Assembly (NCBI GenBank): GCA_003229755.1
Contig: QIFJ01000101.1
Location: 1 to 7,095 of the forward strand
DNA: 7,095 nucleotides
Direction: 5' to 3'
Source of the DNA: Pseudomonadota bacterium
GTDB lineage: Bacteria; BMS3Abin14
In this document: positions 1 to 5,850 of the stretch, piece by piece
Numbering within the stretch: position 1 is the first letter of the stretch
Layout: every line of letters begins with the position of its first letter
Notes under the pieces: model-generated
The model's database searches: none
The model's input: the letters and a program-made list of their open reading frames with translations, nothing else
What the model was told of the DNA's origin: nothing
Program-made: the position numbers and the translations under genes

Positions 1-553
1 GCATCCCTCCCATGGAACCTCCGGTAACAGCAAGCAGGGTATCTATCTCCAGGTAATCCAGAAGCCACCTTTGGAGCTCTACCATGTCACGAATTGTGAA
101 GAAGGGGAAGGTGAGACCGTAGGGTATACCCGTTTCGGGATTGATATTTGTCGGCCCTGTGGTGCCGTAACAGCTGCCAAGGAAATTAGAACAGATCACG
201 AAGTGGCGGTTTGTGTCCAAAGGTTTACCGGGTCCGATGAGTATATCCCACCAACCCGGCTTCTCATCAGATCCTGTCCCATGGTAACCCGCGGCATGAG
301 CATCACCGGAGAGGGCATGACATACAAGCACTGCATTATCCCGTTCGGGGGACAGGGTTCCGTATGTTTCGTAGGCAACCGTAACAGGTGCCAGGGTACC
401 GCCTGATTCCAGCCTGAGTACGTGGTTCTCATCGCTGAAAGTTACAGACCGGGGCTCAACCCGGCCCGCTGAATCGGCAGACCGGATCCGGGCGTTATCA
501 TCATGACCAGCGCTACCCGGCTGACCTTTCCGTGGAGTTTGGTTGCGAGTCAC
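1..553 (-). CDS. metX: homoserine O-acetyltransferase MetX, N-terminal part (runs off left edge)
   Basis: Cytoplasmic alpha/beta-hydrolase-fold enzyme that acetylates L-homoserine with acetyl-CoA, the activation step of methionine synthesis. The visible 184 codons are open without a frameshift. They show the family landmarks in order: CHALSGDAHAAG at residues 78-89, GWWD at 100-103, IGPGK at 106-110, CYGTTGP at 128-134, TGIPYG at 141-146, TIRDMV at 153-158, and the nucleophile elbow GGSMGGM at 178-184 with Ser180 as catalytic serine. The Asp and His of the triad lie beyond the edge. I chose the GTG start at 553 because an AGGAGG sits 6 bases upstream of it. This gives a polar N-terminal extension of about 40 residues before the fold. 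Some MetX-like enzymes use succinyl-CoA and this fragment cannot settle that, but the adjacent metY favours the acetyl ester. Likely cotranscribed with metY. Confidence 0.95.
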   Translation of the reverse strand, partial: MTRNQTPRKGQPGSAGHDDNARIRSADSAGRVEPRSVTFSDENHVLRLESGGTLAPVTVAYETYGTLSPERDNAVLVCHALSGDAHAAGYHGTGSDEKPGWWDILIGPGKPLDTNRHFVICSNFLGSCYGTTGPTNINPETGIPYGLTFPFFTIRDMVELQRWLLDYLEIDTLLAVTGGSMGGM

Positions 554-559
554 GACTGA

Positions 560-565
560 CCTCCT
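560..565 (-). promoter_or_regulatory. metX ribosome binding site embedded in the metY stop codon
   Basis: On the minus strand the metY stop TAG and the metX Shine-Dalgarno share bases in TAGGAGG. The metX GTG follows 6 bases after the AGGAGG. A ribosome terminating on metY would sit on the metX initiation site, which suggests translational coupling and supports the GTG start. The coupling itself is inference. Confidence 0.8.
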
Positions 566-1844
566 ATCCAGCAGCCTTCAGAGCCCCTTCAATGTCCTCC
601 CAGATGTCTTCCACATCCTCAATTCCGATTGAAAAGCGGATGAAATCATCTGTTACACCGGTGCTTAACCTCTCCTCCGGAGTCAGCTGCTGGTGAGTTG
701 TGGAGGCCGGGTGGATAACCAGGGACTTGGCGTCTCCGATATTGGCTAGATGGGAAAGGAGCTTGAGATTGTCGATGAAACGTATGCCGGCTTCGTATCC
801 GCCCTTCACCCCAAAGCCAATAATGGAACCGAAACCATGAGGCAGGTATTTAACGGCGTTTTCGTATGTCGGATGATCCTCCAGCCCGGGGTAGATCACC
901 CACGTAACTTCCGGGTGTTTCTTGAGTCTCTGCGCTATTTCGAGGGCATTCTCGCTGTGTTTTCGGATTCTCAAAGGAAGGGTCTCCAGGCCCTGCAGGA
1001 AGAGGAAGGAGTTGAATGGACTCAGGGCTGGACCGAGATCGCGTAGAAGCTGGACCCGTGCCTTGATAATGTAGGCCAGGTCTCCAAGAGCCTCAGTATA
1101 TACAAGGCCGTTATAGCTTGGATCAGGTTCCGTTAAATCAGGAAAACGGCCTGAGGTCCAGTCGAACTGGCCTGAATCCACGATGGCTCCGCCTATGGAG
1201 GTTCCGTGTCCCCCGATAAACTTGGTAGCGGAATATACTATGATATCCGCTCCAAAATCGAAGGGGCGAAAAAGCACCGGCGTCACAGTGTTGTCAATTA
1301 TCAGAGGAAGTCCCTCCTCATGAGCTACCTTGGCGATGCCCTCAATATCAGGCACATCCAGCTTGGGATTGCCGATACTTTCAATATAGATCGCTCGTGT
1401 TTTATCATTAACAGCCTTGCGGAAGTTTTCCGGGTCTCCCGGGTCAACGAAGTGTACCGCGATTCCCAGCTTGGGAAAGGTGTAATGAAAGAGGTTGTAA
1501 GTCCCACCGTACAGGCTTGTGGCCGAGATGATCTCGTCTCCGCTTCGGGCGATATTCAGGATCGATAACGTGGTGGCAGCCTGGCCGGAGGCCAGACCAA
1601 GCGCTCCTACGCCGCCATCCATCAGCGCGAGCCGGTTCTCGAAGACATCTGTTGTAGGGTTCATTATCCTTGTGTAGATATTCCCGAATTCTTTGAGGGC
1701 GAAAAGATTAGCGGCGTGCTCGGAATCTTTGAAGACATATGACGTCGTCTGGTAGATGGGCACGGCCCGAGCCAGAGTTGTGGCATCGGGTTCCTGGCCG
1801 CCATGCAGAACGATAGTTTCTGTGCGGTATTTGGTTTCAGACAT
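564..1844 (-). CDS. metY: O-acetylhomoserine sulfhydrylase MetY (PLP-dependent)
   Basis: Cytoplasmic Cys/Met-metabolism PLP enzyme that converts O-acetyl-L-homoserine plus sulfide to L-homocysteine and acetate. The 426-residue length is normal for MetY and longer than cystathionine gamma-synthase (about 380-400). Visible motifs: YTRIMNP at 57-63 (Tyr57 and Arg59, which reach the PLP phosphate of the neighbouring subunit), ASGQAA at 85-90 (phosphate-binding loop), Tyr112 (ring stacking), IIDNT at 182-186 (Asp184 to the pyridine nitrogen), and YSATKFIGGHG at 204-214 with Lys208 as the Schiff-base lysine. The C-terminal region has SLVIHPASTTHQQL at 374-387, typical of the family. The ATG at 1844 is preceded by AAGGAGG at a good distance. 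It is the first gene of an operon with metX 10 bases downstream. Methanethiol is a possible alternative thiol for this family. I saw no SAM riboswitch upstream. Confidence 0.97.
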   Translation of the reverse strand: MSETKYRTETIVLHGGQEPDATTLARAVPIYQTTSYVFKDSEHAANLFALKEFGNIYTRIMNPTTDVFENRLALMDGGVGALGLASGQAATTLSILNIARSGDEIISATSLYGGTYNLFHYTFPKLGIAVHFVDPGDPENFRKAVNDKTRAIYIESIGNPKLDVPDIEGIAKVAHEEGLPLIIDNTVTPVLFRPFDFGADIIVYSATKFIGGHGTSIGGAIVDSGQFDWTSGRFPDLTEPDPSYNGLVYTEALGDLAYIIKARVQLLRDLGPALSPFNSFLFLQGLETLPLRIRKHSENALEIAQRLKKHPEVTWVIYPGLEDHPTYENAVKYLPHGFGSIIGFGVKGGYEAGIRFIDNLKLLSHLANIGDAKSLVIHPASTTHQQLTPEERLSTGVTDDFIRFSIGIEDVEDIWEDIEGALKAAG

Positions 1845-1870
1845 TGTTTTCCTCCTTCAATAACCCAACA

Positions 1871-1980
1871 ACCCGCATAAAATATCGGGTGAGGGTGGCC
1901 CCAGGGCAAAAAGGGGTCACGGTTGATCTTCGAAAAGTGATGACTTTGCATGAAGTCATCAACGCGCCCATTTGCGGGCG
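1871..1980 (-). repeat. metY leader: run of four short hairpins
   Basis: The minus-strand leader of metY contains four consecutive inverted repeats. In plus coordinates they are: ACCCG 1871-1875 with CGGGT 1886-1890; a GC-rich stem 1897-1902 with 1913-1918 (one G-T pair); TGATGACTT 1938-1946 with AAGTCATCA 1953-1961 (9 perfect bases, 6-base loop); and CGCCC 1965-1969 with GGGCG 1976-1980. None is followed by a T-run, so these are not typical intrinsic terminators. The sequence lacks the SAM-I or SAM-II core that I would recognise. A structured leader, or part of an intergenic repeat family, both fit. The hairpin at 1938-1961 resembles in design the one at 6200-6222. Confidence 0.5.
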
Positions 1981-2013
1981 TCCAAATCAATATTATTCAG
2001 TGGAGTAGTACAA

Positions 2014-2099
2014 TGGTGCTCTAAGTTCCGTAAAGCGGTACTTAGAGCATTGGCATGGCGCATGGGTTCATGAGCATATGCAGTGCAGGGGAAACCCTG
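2014..2099. other. strong paired hairpins in the metY-larE spacer (possible structured RNA)
   Basis: TGCTCTAAGT (2017-2026) pairs perfectly with ACTTAGAGCA (2040-2049). Inside it, after a T-T mismatch, CCG 2028-2030 pairs with CGG 2036-2038 around a 5-base loop. On plus-strand RNA the stem extends outward by three G-U pairs (2014-2016 with 2050-2052). Further along lie CATG 2061-2064 with CATG 2069-2072, the palindrome GCATATGC 2074-2081, and CAGGG 2086-2090 with CCCTG 2095-2099 closed by a GAAA (GNRA-type) tetraloop. I could not match this to a known riboswitch or RNA family. It could be a small RNA, a leader, or repeat debris. Confidence 0.35.
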
Positions 2100-2245
2100 G
2101 TCAGCGCGGAATCGCCGGTGGTGTGCTCGCCTGTAGCTGATCTTTGGTCTTTTCTTGTTTTCACGCTTTGATCGCCCTGGTCTTTAATAAGTTTATTGAG
2201 TTCTGGAAACAGTAAACCCTGAAAAAATGATTAATTAACGGTAGG

Positions 2246-2276
2246 AAAAAGCCATGGATGGACTTTTTACGACCCT
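2246..2276 (+). repeat. dispersed 31-base hairpin repeat, copy A
   Basis: This 31-base segment recurs in inverted orientation at 6123-6153 with 29 of 31 bases identical. It folds as AAAAAGCCA, loop TGGA, then TGG-A-CTTTTT with one bulged A, followed by ACGACCCT. The A-run before and T-run after the stem resemble a bidirectional terminator. Two copies in 7 kb on opposite strands suggest a genome-wide intergenic repeat family. Confidence 0.6.
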
Positions 2277-2280
2277 GTCA

Positions 2281-2520
2281 ATAATTAAGCATTAAATGGG
2301 TGTTTAATACAATTATGCTGTATAGTCAAGTAGGTTTTTTGAGAAGAATTATCAATAACACCAACAGTCGAACTCTTGTTCCCAGCTGTTCCTAACTGGT
2401 AGAATCTTGTCCAGAGCCATACTACATATATTTGTGTAGAATAGGAAATATATATAAACTTGATTTATGTTATATGTTAGGAAGAAGTCATATTATTAAT
2501 CCCATAAAATAACTCGGCGA
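2281..2520. other. AT-rich spacer without a recognisable gene
   Basis: By hand count this 240-base stretch is about 31% G+C, against roughly half in the neighbouring genes. It holds homopolymer runs and TATATA-like tracts. Only very short open frames occur (for example 26 codons from an ATG near 2316) and none has a ribosome binding site. It may be an upstream regulatory or nucleoid-protein binding region for larE, or decayed acquired DNA. I see no gene here. Confidence 0.5.
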
Positions 2521-2625
2521 CTGATGACCATATCAAATTAATATTTCACCACCTGTTCGTTTATTTGGGACGCCGGGGAGTGATATCTGTCCACAGTACT
2601 TTTTGAAGACATAGGACAGTAAGCC

Positions 2626-2654
2626 CTGTCACCAGTTAAAAGGTATTGTATAAT
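2626..2654 (+). promoter_or_regulatory. sigma70-type promoter for larE
   Basis: A perfect TATAAT at 2649-2654 is preceded, 17 bases upstream, by CTGTCA at 2626-2631 (4 of 6 to TTGACA). Transcription would begin near 2661, leaving a leader of about 19 bases that contains the GGAG at 2671-2674 and the larE ATG at 2680. An inverted repeat, GACAG 2615-2619 with CTGTC 2626-2630, overlaps the -35 box and could be an operator. That part is speculative. Confidence 0.65.
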
Positions 2655-2679
2655 TCCTGAGAGAATAAATGGAGCGCAA

Positions 2680-3516
2680 ATGATAAACGATAAAATTGCT
2701 GATGAAAAGATGGCACTATTGAGGGAGATACTCAGAAAACTCACCTCTGTAGTGGTAGCCTACTCAGGAGGTGTAGACAGTACCTTCCTGATGTGGGTGG
2801 CTGCAGATGAACTTGGCAGCAGTGCGCTTGCAGTCACGGCCCGGTCAGAAACATATCCCGAATGGGAAAGCAGAGAAGCTGCCTCTCTAGCAGAGCGTTT
2901 TAAGTTTCGCAGCCGGGTTATAGAAACCTCTGAGCTCGCAATTCCCAACTTTCGCAGTAACCCCCCGGAGCGGTGTTATTATTGCAAATCGGAACTCTTT
3001 GAAACATTACTCCGGATCGCGGCTGAAGGGGGTTTCAGGCACGTCGCGGTCGGTGCCACTGTCAGCGATCGCAGTGATTACCGCCCCGGACATAAAGCAG
3101 CTGAGGAGTTGGGTGTAGTCTCACCGCTGATAGATGCAGGGTTGACAAAGGACGAGATACGGGGTCTTTCAAGGAAAGTTGGACTTCCTACCTGGAATAA
3201 GCCGGAGTTCGCCTGTCTGGCCAGCCGCTTCCCTTACTATGAGGAGATCACGGAAGTCAAGCTAATGCGTGTTGCCCATGCGGAAGATTTTCTGCGATCG
3301 CTTGGAATCCGCCAGTTTCGTGTTCGCCACCATGGCAATATGGCGCGTATAGAGGTGGACCCTGAGACTATCCAGACGATCATGACCGTAGAGCGTGAAA
3401 AAATCGCCCGGCACTTCAGAAGCCTCGGATTTGACCACGTTGCTATAGATCTTGAAGGCTACCGTCAGGGGAGTTTAAACGTATCGTTAAAAGAAAGTCC
3501 TGGTGGGAAAATATAA
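2680..3516 (+). CDS. larE: LarE-type ATP-dependent sulfur transferase (PP-loop)
   Basis: Cytoplasmic PP-loop pyrophosphatase family enzyme. In characterised systems LarE adenylates the carboxylates of the pyridinium dicarboxylate mononucleotide made by LarB and inserts sulfur, before LarC adds nickel to form the nickel-pincer cofactor of lactate racemase. Visible features: ATP-binding SGGVDS at 29-34; RCYYCKSELF at 98-107 with Cys99 and Cys102; WNKPEFACLASRFPY at 172-186 with Cys179, the position of the sacrificial cysteine in the Lactobacillus enzyme; and a C-terminal domain with FRVRHHGNMARIEVD at 213-227. The length of 278 is normal. CxxC plus a third cysteine is the pattern of homologues reported to bind a [4Fe-4S] cluster, so this enzyme may recycle its sulfur carrier rather than destroy its own cysteine (inference). 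The ATG has GGAG 5 bases upstream. No larA, larB or larC is in the window, so the substrate is not proven. Confidence 0.9.
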   Translation: MINDKIADEKMALLREILRKLTSVVVAYSGGVDSTFLMWVAADELGSSALAVTARSETYPEWESREAASLAERFKFRSRVIETSELAIPNFRSNPPERCYYCKSELFETLLRIAAEGGFRHVAVGATVSDRSDYRPGHKAAEELGVVSPLIDAGLTKDEIRGLSRKVGLPTWNKPEFACLASRFPYYEEITEVKLMRVAHAEDFLRSLGIRQFRVRHHGNMARIEVDPETIQTIMTVEREKIARHFRSLGFDHVAIDLEGYRQGSLNVSLKESPGGKI

Positions 3517-3545
3517 CCAGTCGCAGTGCATATTCAGAAATCGTG

Positions 3546-3670
3546 TTCATCTCCAAATTAGTTGGTGGTCAACACACAATAAGCGGGTTGCGAAGGCGAG
3601 TGATTACACTCAAAAGCCCGGCCATATGAATACACCATACCGATATTCCACTAACTGATTTGGAGATGAA
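3546..3670 (+). repeat. 125-base inverted-repeat element (MITE-like or structured RNA)
   Basis: The arms 3546-3568 and 3648-3670 are 23-base inverted repeats differing at only two positions (3559/3657 and 3564/3652). Both differences are U-G pairs if the plus strand is read as RNA, so the stem is fully paired in that strand only. Nested inside are CGGGTT 3584-3589 with AGCCCG 3615-3620 and the hairpin GAGTG-ATTA-CACTC at 3598-3611. The direct repeat CAGAA lies just outside on both sides (3535-3539 and 3672-3676), possibly a target duplication. No open frame of note lies within. A miniature transposable element or a structured leader upstream of the methyltransferase both fit. Confidence 0.6.
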
Positions 3671-3769
3671 ACAGAATTAGTCGTCGTAACTTTAATCGTC
3701 TGGTCAACCGGGCGGATAATGATGCAAATAAGTGCGCTTGGAGAGTTTAAAAGGGAATAGAGGATAATA

Positions 3770-4342
3770 ATGAAAGTCCGGGAAAGTGGTATGCCTGATG
3801 AAGGATATTGGGAAGGGTTTTTCGAAGTGGACGAGATCCTTAAAACTCTTCAGCTTACGGCAAATACAGGTGACGTAGTAGACTTCGGCTGCGGCTACGG
3901 GACTTTTACCATTCCTGCAGCCCGGATAGTCTCCGGAACTATACATGCCATTGATATCGAAAAAGAAATGGTAGAAAGAACCATAGAGCGGGCCGGGAAA
4001 GAGGGTTTATTCAATCTTAAAGCGGTTGTGCGTGACTTTGTGGCTGAAGGGACCGGATTGCCTGAACAGAGTGCTGATTATGTGATGTTGTTCAATATCC
4101 TTCACGCGGAACTTCCGGAAGTTATGCTTGCGGATTCCTACCGTATCCTGGTTAAGGGAGGAAAACTTACGGTAATCCACTGGAATTACGATCCTGACAC
4201 ACCTCGCGGACCTCCAATGGAGATCCGACCCAGGCCGGAACAGATCATCGCATGGACTGAAAGTGCCGGGTTTGAACTTCTCCCTCCGGGTATTATCAAT
4301 TTGCCGCCCTATCACTATGGGCTGATTTTCTCCCGTCCTTAG
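3770..4342 (+). CDS. class I SAM-dependent methyltransferase (UbiE-like fold)
   Basis: A small soluble Rossmann-fold methyltransferase of 190 residues; the substrate cannot be told. Motif I is VVDFGCGYG at residues 36-44, followed by the acidic end of strand 2 at AIDIE (Asp62), which should bind the SAM ribose. RDF at 88-90 is the adenine-side motif. VMLFNILHAE at 105-114 is motif IV, and LVKGGKLTVIHW at 127-138 corresponds to the post-motif strand region seen in UbiE/Methyltransf_11-type proteins. The N-terminus SGMPDEGYWEGFF at 6-18 is a segment I associate with a subgroup of anaerobe methyltransferases, of unknown role. The ATG at 3770 has AGAGG 6 bases upstream. It is on the same strand as larE but 253 bases downstream, with the inverted-repeat element between, so it is probably a separate unit. 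The 217-codon open frame on the opposite strand (4007-4660) is a shadow. Confidence 0.88.
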   Translation: MKVRESGMPDEGYWEGFFEVDEILKTLQLTANTGDVVDFGCGYGTFTIPAARIVSGTIHAIDIEKEMVERTIERAGKEGLFNLKAVVRDFVAEGTGLPEQSADYVMLFNILHAELPEVMLADSYRILVKGGKLTVIHWNYDPDTPRGPPMEIRPRPEQIIAWTESAGFELLPPGIINLPPYHYGLIFSRP

Positions 4343-4441
4343 TTCTTGTACGATCTCGTAAGCATTCGCCGGGAATTCGGGGTAAAATAAAGTCTGAACC
4401 TTTTGGAAGGTATCAGCGGTATTTCCTGAAAGGAGACTGGC

Positions 4442-4714
4442 ATGAAGTGGACTCTGATCCTGGTTGTATGCGCGGTATTCCTGGTAATAAGCGGCAACGC
4501 CCTTGCCATAGAGGTCCTGGAGGAAGCCAGGATCGATATCAGCAAGTCTGATAATGTGATCGCCAATACGCAGCTCCTGTGCATAGACGGTAAGAAATTC
4601 GTCCAGACAGTCGCCACTGGTTACGGTACCGGGGCAGGTGTGGGTGTTACCATTATACAAATCTACGAAGCGAAGACAGGCACGATGGTGCCGGCGAAGT
4701 GCAGAGAAAAGTAG
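4442..4714 (+). CDS. small secreted or periplasmic protein of unknown function
   Basis: 90 residues. I do not recognise the family. Residues 1-22 form a classical Sec signal peptide: Lys2, a hydrophobic core from about 4 to 17, then SGNALA with an AxA-type cleavage site before IEV, leaving about 68 mature residues. Nothing at the cleavage site suggests a lipoprotein. The mature part begins with a charged stretch (EVLEEARIDISKSDN), has a glycine-rich turn (ATGYGTGAGVGV, 58-69) and ends in a basic tail. It has two cysteines, Cys47 and Cys87, which could form a disulfide in the periplasm. Start support is strong: AAGGAG at 4430-4435, 6 bases before the ATG. It follows the methyltransferase by 99 bases on the same strand. 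The role is unknown. Confidence 0.8.
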   Translation: MKWTLILVVCAVFLVISGNALAIEVLEEARIDISKSDNVIANTQLLCIDGKKFVQTVATGYGTGAGVGVTIIQIYEAKTGTMVPAKCREK

Positions 4715-4763
4715 GGTATCCTGTTAATGAACTGATCCTGATCGACTTCGCTAGTATTTACCC

Positions 4764-4973
4764 TTAACCGGCGATGTCAGTCCCGGACCGTTTTCTCTTA
4801 TACATATATTCGCCCGCAACGAAGACTACCATCGCCACTCCATAGATAATAACGATCTTGAGCACTTTGTCCTGGACGGTCATGGAAAGCAGAAAGCCCA
4901 GTAACAATCCGATGAAGAGATGTGTTTTTTTTGATCGTCGTTTTTTTTTCGGAAACCAGTTGACTTGTTTCAT
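4764..4973 (-). CDS. small two-helix membrane protein, hypothetical
   Basis: 69 residues. A strongly basic N-terminus (PKKKRRSKK, 8-16) is followed by a hydrophobic segment about 18-33 (HLFIGLLLGFLLSMTV), a short polar turn (QDKVLK) and a second hydrophobic segment about 38-55, ending in YKRKR. The positive charges at both ends predict a hairpin in the inner membrane with both termini in the cytoplasm. It follows the GntR regulator by 37 bases on the same strand and may be cotranscribed. The ribosome binding site is weak (only GTGAG just before the ATG), and an in-frame stop one codon further upstream prevents a longer start. The coding strand has A9 and A8 runs in the basic segment. I do not recognise a family. 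It could be a spurious frame, but the two clean helices argue for a gene. Confidence 0.55.
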   Translation of the reverse strand: MKQVNWFPKKKRRSKKTHLFIGLLLGFLLSMTVQDKVLKIVIIYGVAMVVFVAGEYMYKRKRSGTDIAG

Positions 4974-5010
4974 AGCTCACAACGCTTCTGAATAGGGGTT
5001 AGCGGAGCAT

Positions 5011-5700
5011 TCACTCTCTTTTGAACAGAATGCTCTCTATATCTTCCAGGTGCTCGCGCATTACCCTTTCCGCATTCTCACAATCCGCTGATTTAATGGC
5101 GTCTATGATTTCCCTGTGGCGAGCCAGGGACTTTTCGGGCCGCCCATCGATCTGAAGAGACCTGTCACGGCTTTGTGTGAGGCAATCCATCATGCTGTCC
5201 ATAATGCGCACAAGGATAGTGTTCCTTGTGATCTCCACCAGCTTTTCGTGGAAAGATTTATCGAAATCCACTCCGGCTTTGCCCTGGGCGACCTGTTCTT
5301 TCTGGACTTCCAGGATCTCATCAAGCTCATTAATGTCTTCTGGAGTAGCCCTTTGGGCGGCAAGAAACACTAACTGAGGCTCAATTAATCTGCGCATCTC
5401 GAATAGCTCTATCTGACTGTCCTTTTCGGTGAATATAATCTTTACCAGAGGATCGATGAGCGCTTCGATGGGTTGGGGCGCGACATACGTACCGTTTCCA
5501 TGCCTGCTCTCCAGAATTCCCTGGCTCTCCAGAGCTCGGAGGGCCTCACGAACGGAAGATCTGCTCACCTTGAACGCCTCTGAAAGCTCCCGTTCAGAAG
5601 GAAGCTGATCGCCTGATTTTAGCATTCCGTGCTCGATCATGTTGATAACTTTAATTACTATCTCTTCATATACTTTCGTTTTCCTGATCGGCTCGAACAT
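5011..5700 (-). CDS. GntR-family transcriptional regulator, FadR/FCD subfamily
   Basis: Cytoplasmic DNA-binding regulator of 229 residues, the usual length. The N-terminal winged helix-turn-helix spans about 8-75, with the GntR signature LPSERELSEAFKVSRSSVRE at 33-52 and the wing GNGTYV at 68-73. The C-terminal all-helical FCD domain (about 95-220) has the expected metal-binding residues: Asp147 and His151 (DxxxH), His195 and His217. Such proteins bind small carboxylates; the opening FEPIRKTKVYEEI resembles the PdhR/LldR branch, whose effectors include pyruvate and lactate, but the ligand here is unproven. GGGAG and AAAGG lie upstream of the ATG. An intrinsic terminator ends 44 bases before the start, so expression needs a promoter after it or read-through. 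It may control itself and the small membrane gene behind it. No catabolic operon is adjacent in the window. Confidence 0.93.
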   Translation of the reverse strand: MFEPIRKTKVYEEIVIKVINMIEHGMLKSGDQLPSERELSEAFKVSRSSVREALRALESQGILESRHGNGTYVAPQPIEALIDPLVKIIFTEKDSQIELFEMRRLIEPQLVFLAAQRATPEDINELDEILEVQKEQVAQGKAGVDFDKSFHEKLVEITRNTILVRIMDSMMDCLTQSRDRSLQIDGRPEKSLARHREIIDAIKSADCENAERVMREHLEDIESILFKRE

Positions 5701-5744
5701 GTACCTTTCTCCCTGATGAAAATATTGATTTACGCCTTCTTTAG

Positions 5745-5777
5745 AAAAAACCGCTGTCTCCTGTTGAAGATCAGCGG
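5745..5777 (-). terminator. intrinsic terminator between the Cys/His gene and gntR
   Basis: On the minus strand CCGCTG (5777-5772) pairs with CAGCGG (5756-5751). After one bulged A, TCTTC pairs with GGAGA around an AACA loop, giving an 11-pair stem (one G-U). Six T residues follow directly (5750-5745). It lies about 75 bases after the stop of the Cys/His protein and 44 bases before gntR, so it either ends the former or acts as an attenuator for the latter. Confidence 0.85.
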
Positions 5778-5810
5778 AACTGTGAATACACTTCCGAGGT
5801 TCGAAGGACC

Positions 5811-5840
5811 ATTATCGATCTGCCCACTGGTCATTTTGAA
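5811..5840 (-). promoter_or_regulatory. possible gntR promoter with inverted repeat
   Basis: Minus-strand TTCAAA (5840-5835) and GATAAT (5816-5811) are 18 bases apart, which fits a sigma70 promoter with a moderate -35. GACCA (5807-5811) and TGGTC (5828-5832) form an inverted repeat straddling the spacer and -10 box. TGGT/ACCA half-sites are typical of FadR/PdhR-type operators, though the 16-base spacing is not. If real, the transcript would run through the terminator at 5745-5777 before reaching gntR. Confidence 0.35.
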
Positions 5841-5850
5841 TATATTGTGA

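Noticed and set aside
71..406. 111-codon plus-strand open frame
   Set aside because: It is antisense to metX, whose minus-strand frame carries unmistakable family motifs through to the window edge.
2014..2120. SRP RNA, tRNA or cobalamin riboswitch
   Set aside because: A few words (GGTCAG..CGGAA, GGTTC, GGGGAAACC) are reminiscent, but the required cores and pairing patterns are absent.
2316..2396. 26-codon open frame in the AT-rich spacer
   Set aside because: No ribosome binding site and no recognisable composition or motif.
3546..3670. integron attC site
   Set aside because: The arms lack properly placed RYYYAAC and GTTRRRY boxes, and no integrase or cassette gene is nearby.
3714..3719. 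Promoter for the methyltransferase (GATAAT)
   Set aside because: The matching -35 position has only 3 of 6 consensus bases, too weak to list.
4007..4660. 217-codon open frame on the minus strand
   Set aside because: It lies opposite the methyltransferase and the secreted protein, both with good motifs and ribosome binding sites; its translation shows no domain and no binding site.
4798..4980. 60-codon minus-strand frame starting at GTG 4980
   Set aside because: Out of frame with the two-helix membrane protein and of no recognisable character; kept only as part of the slippage idea.
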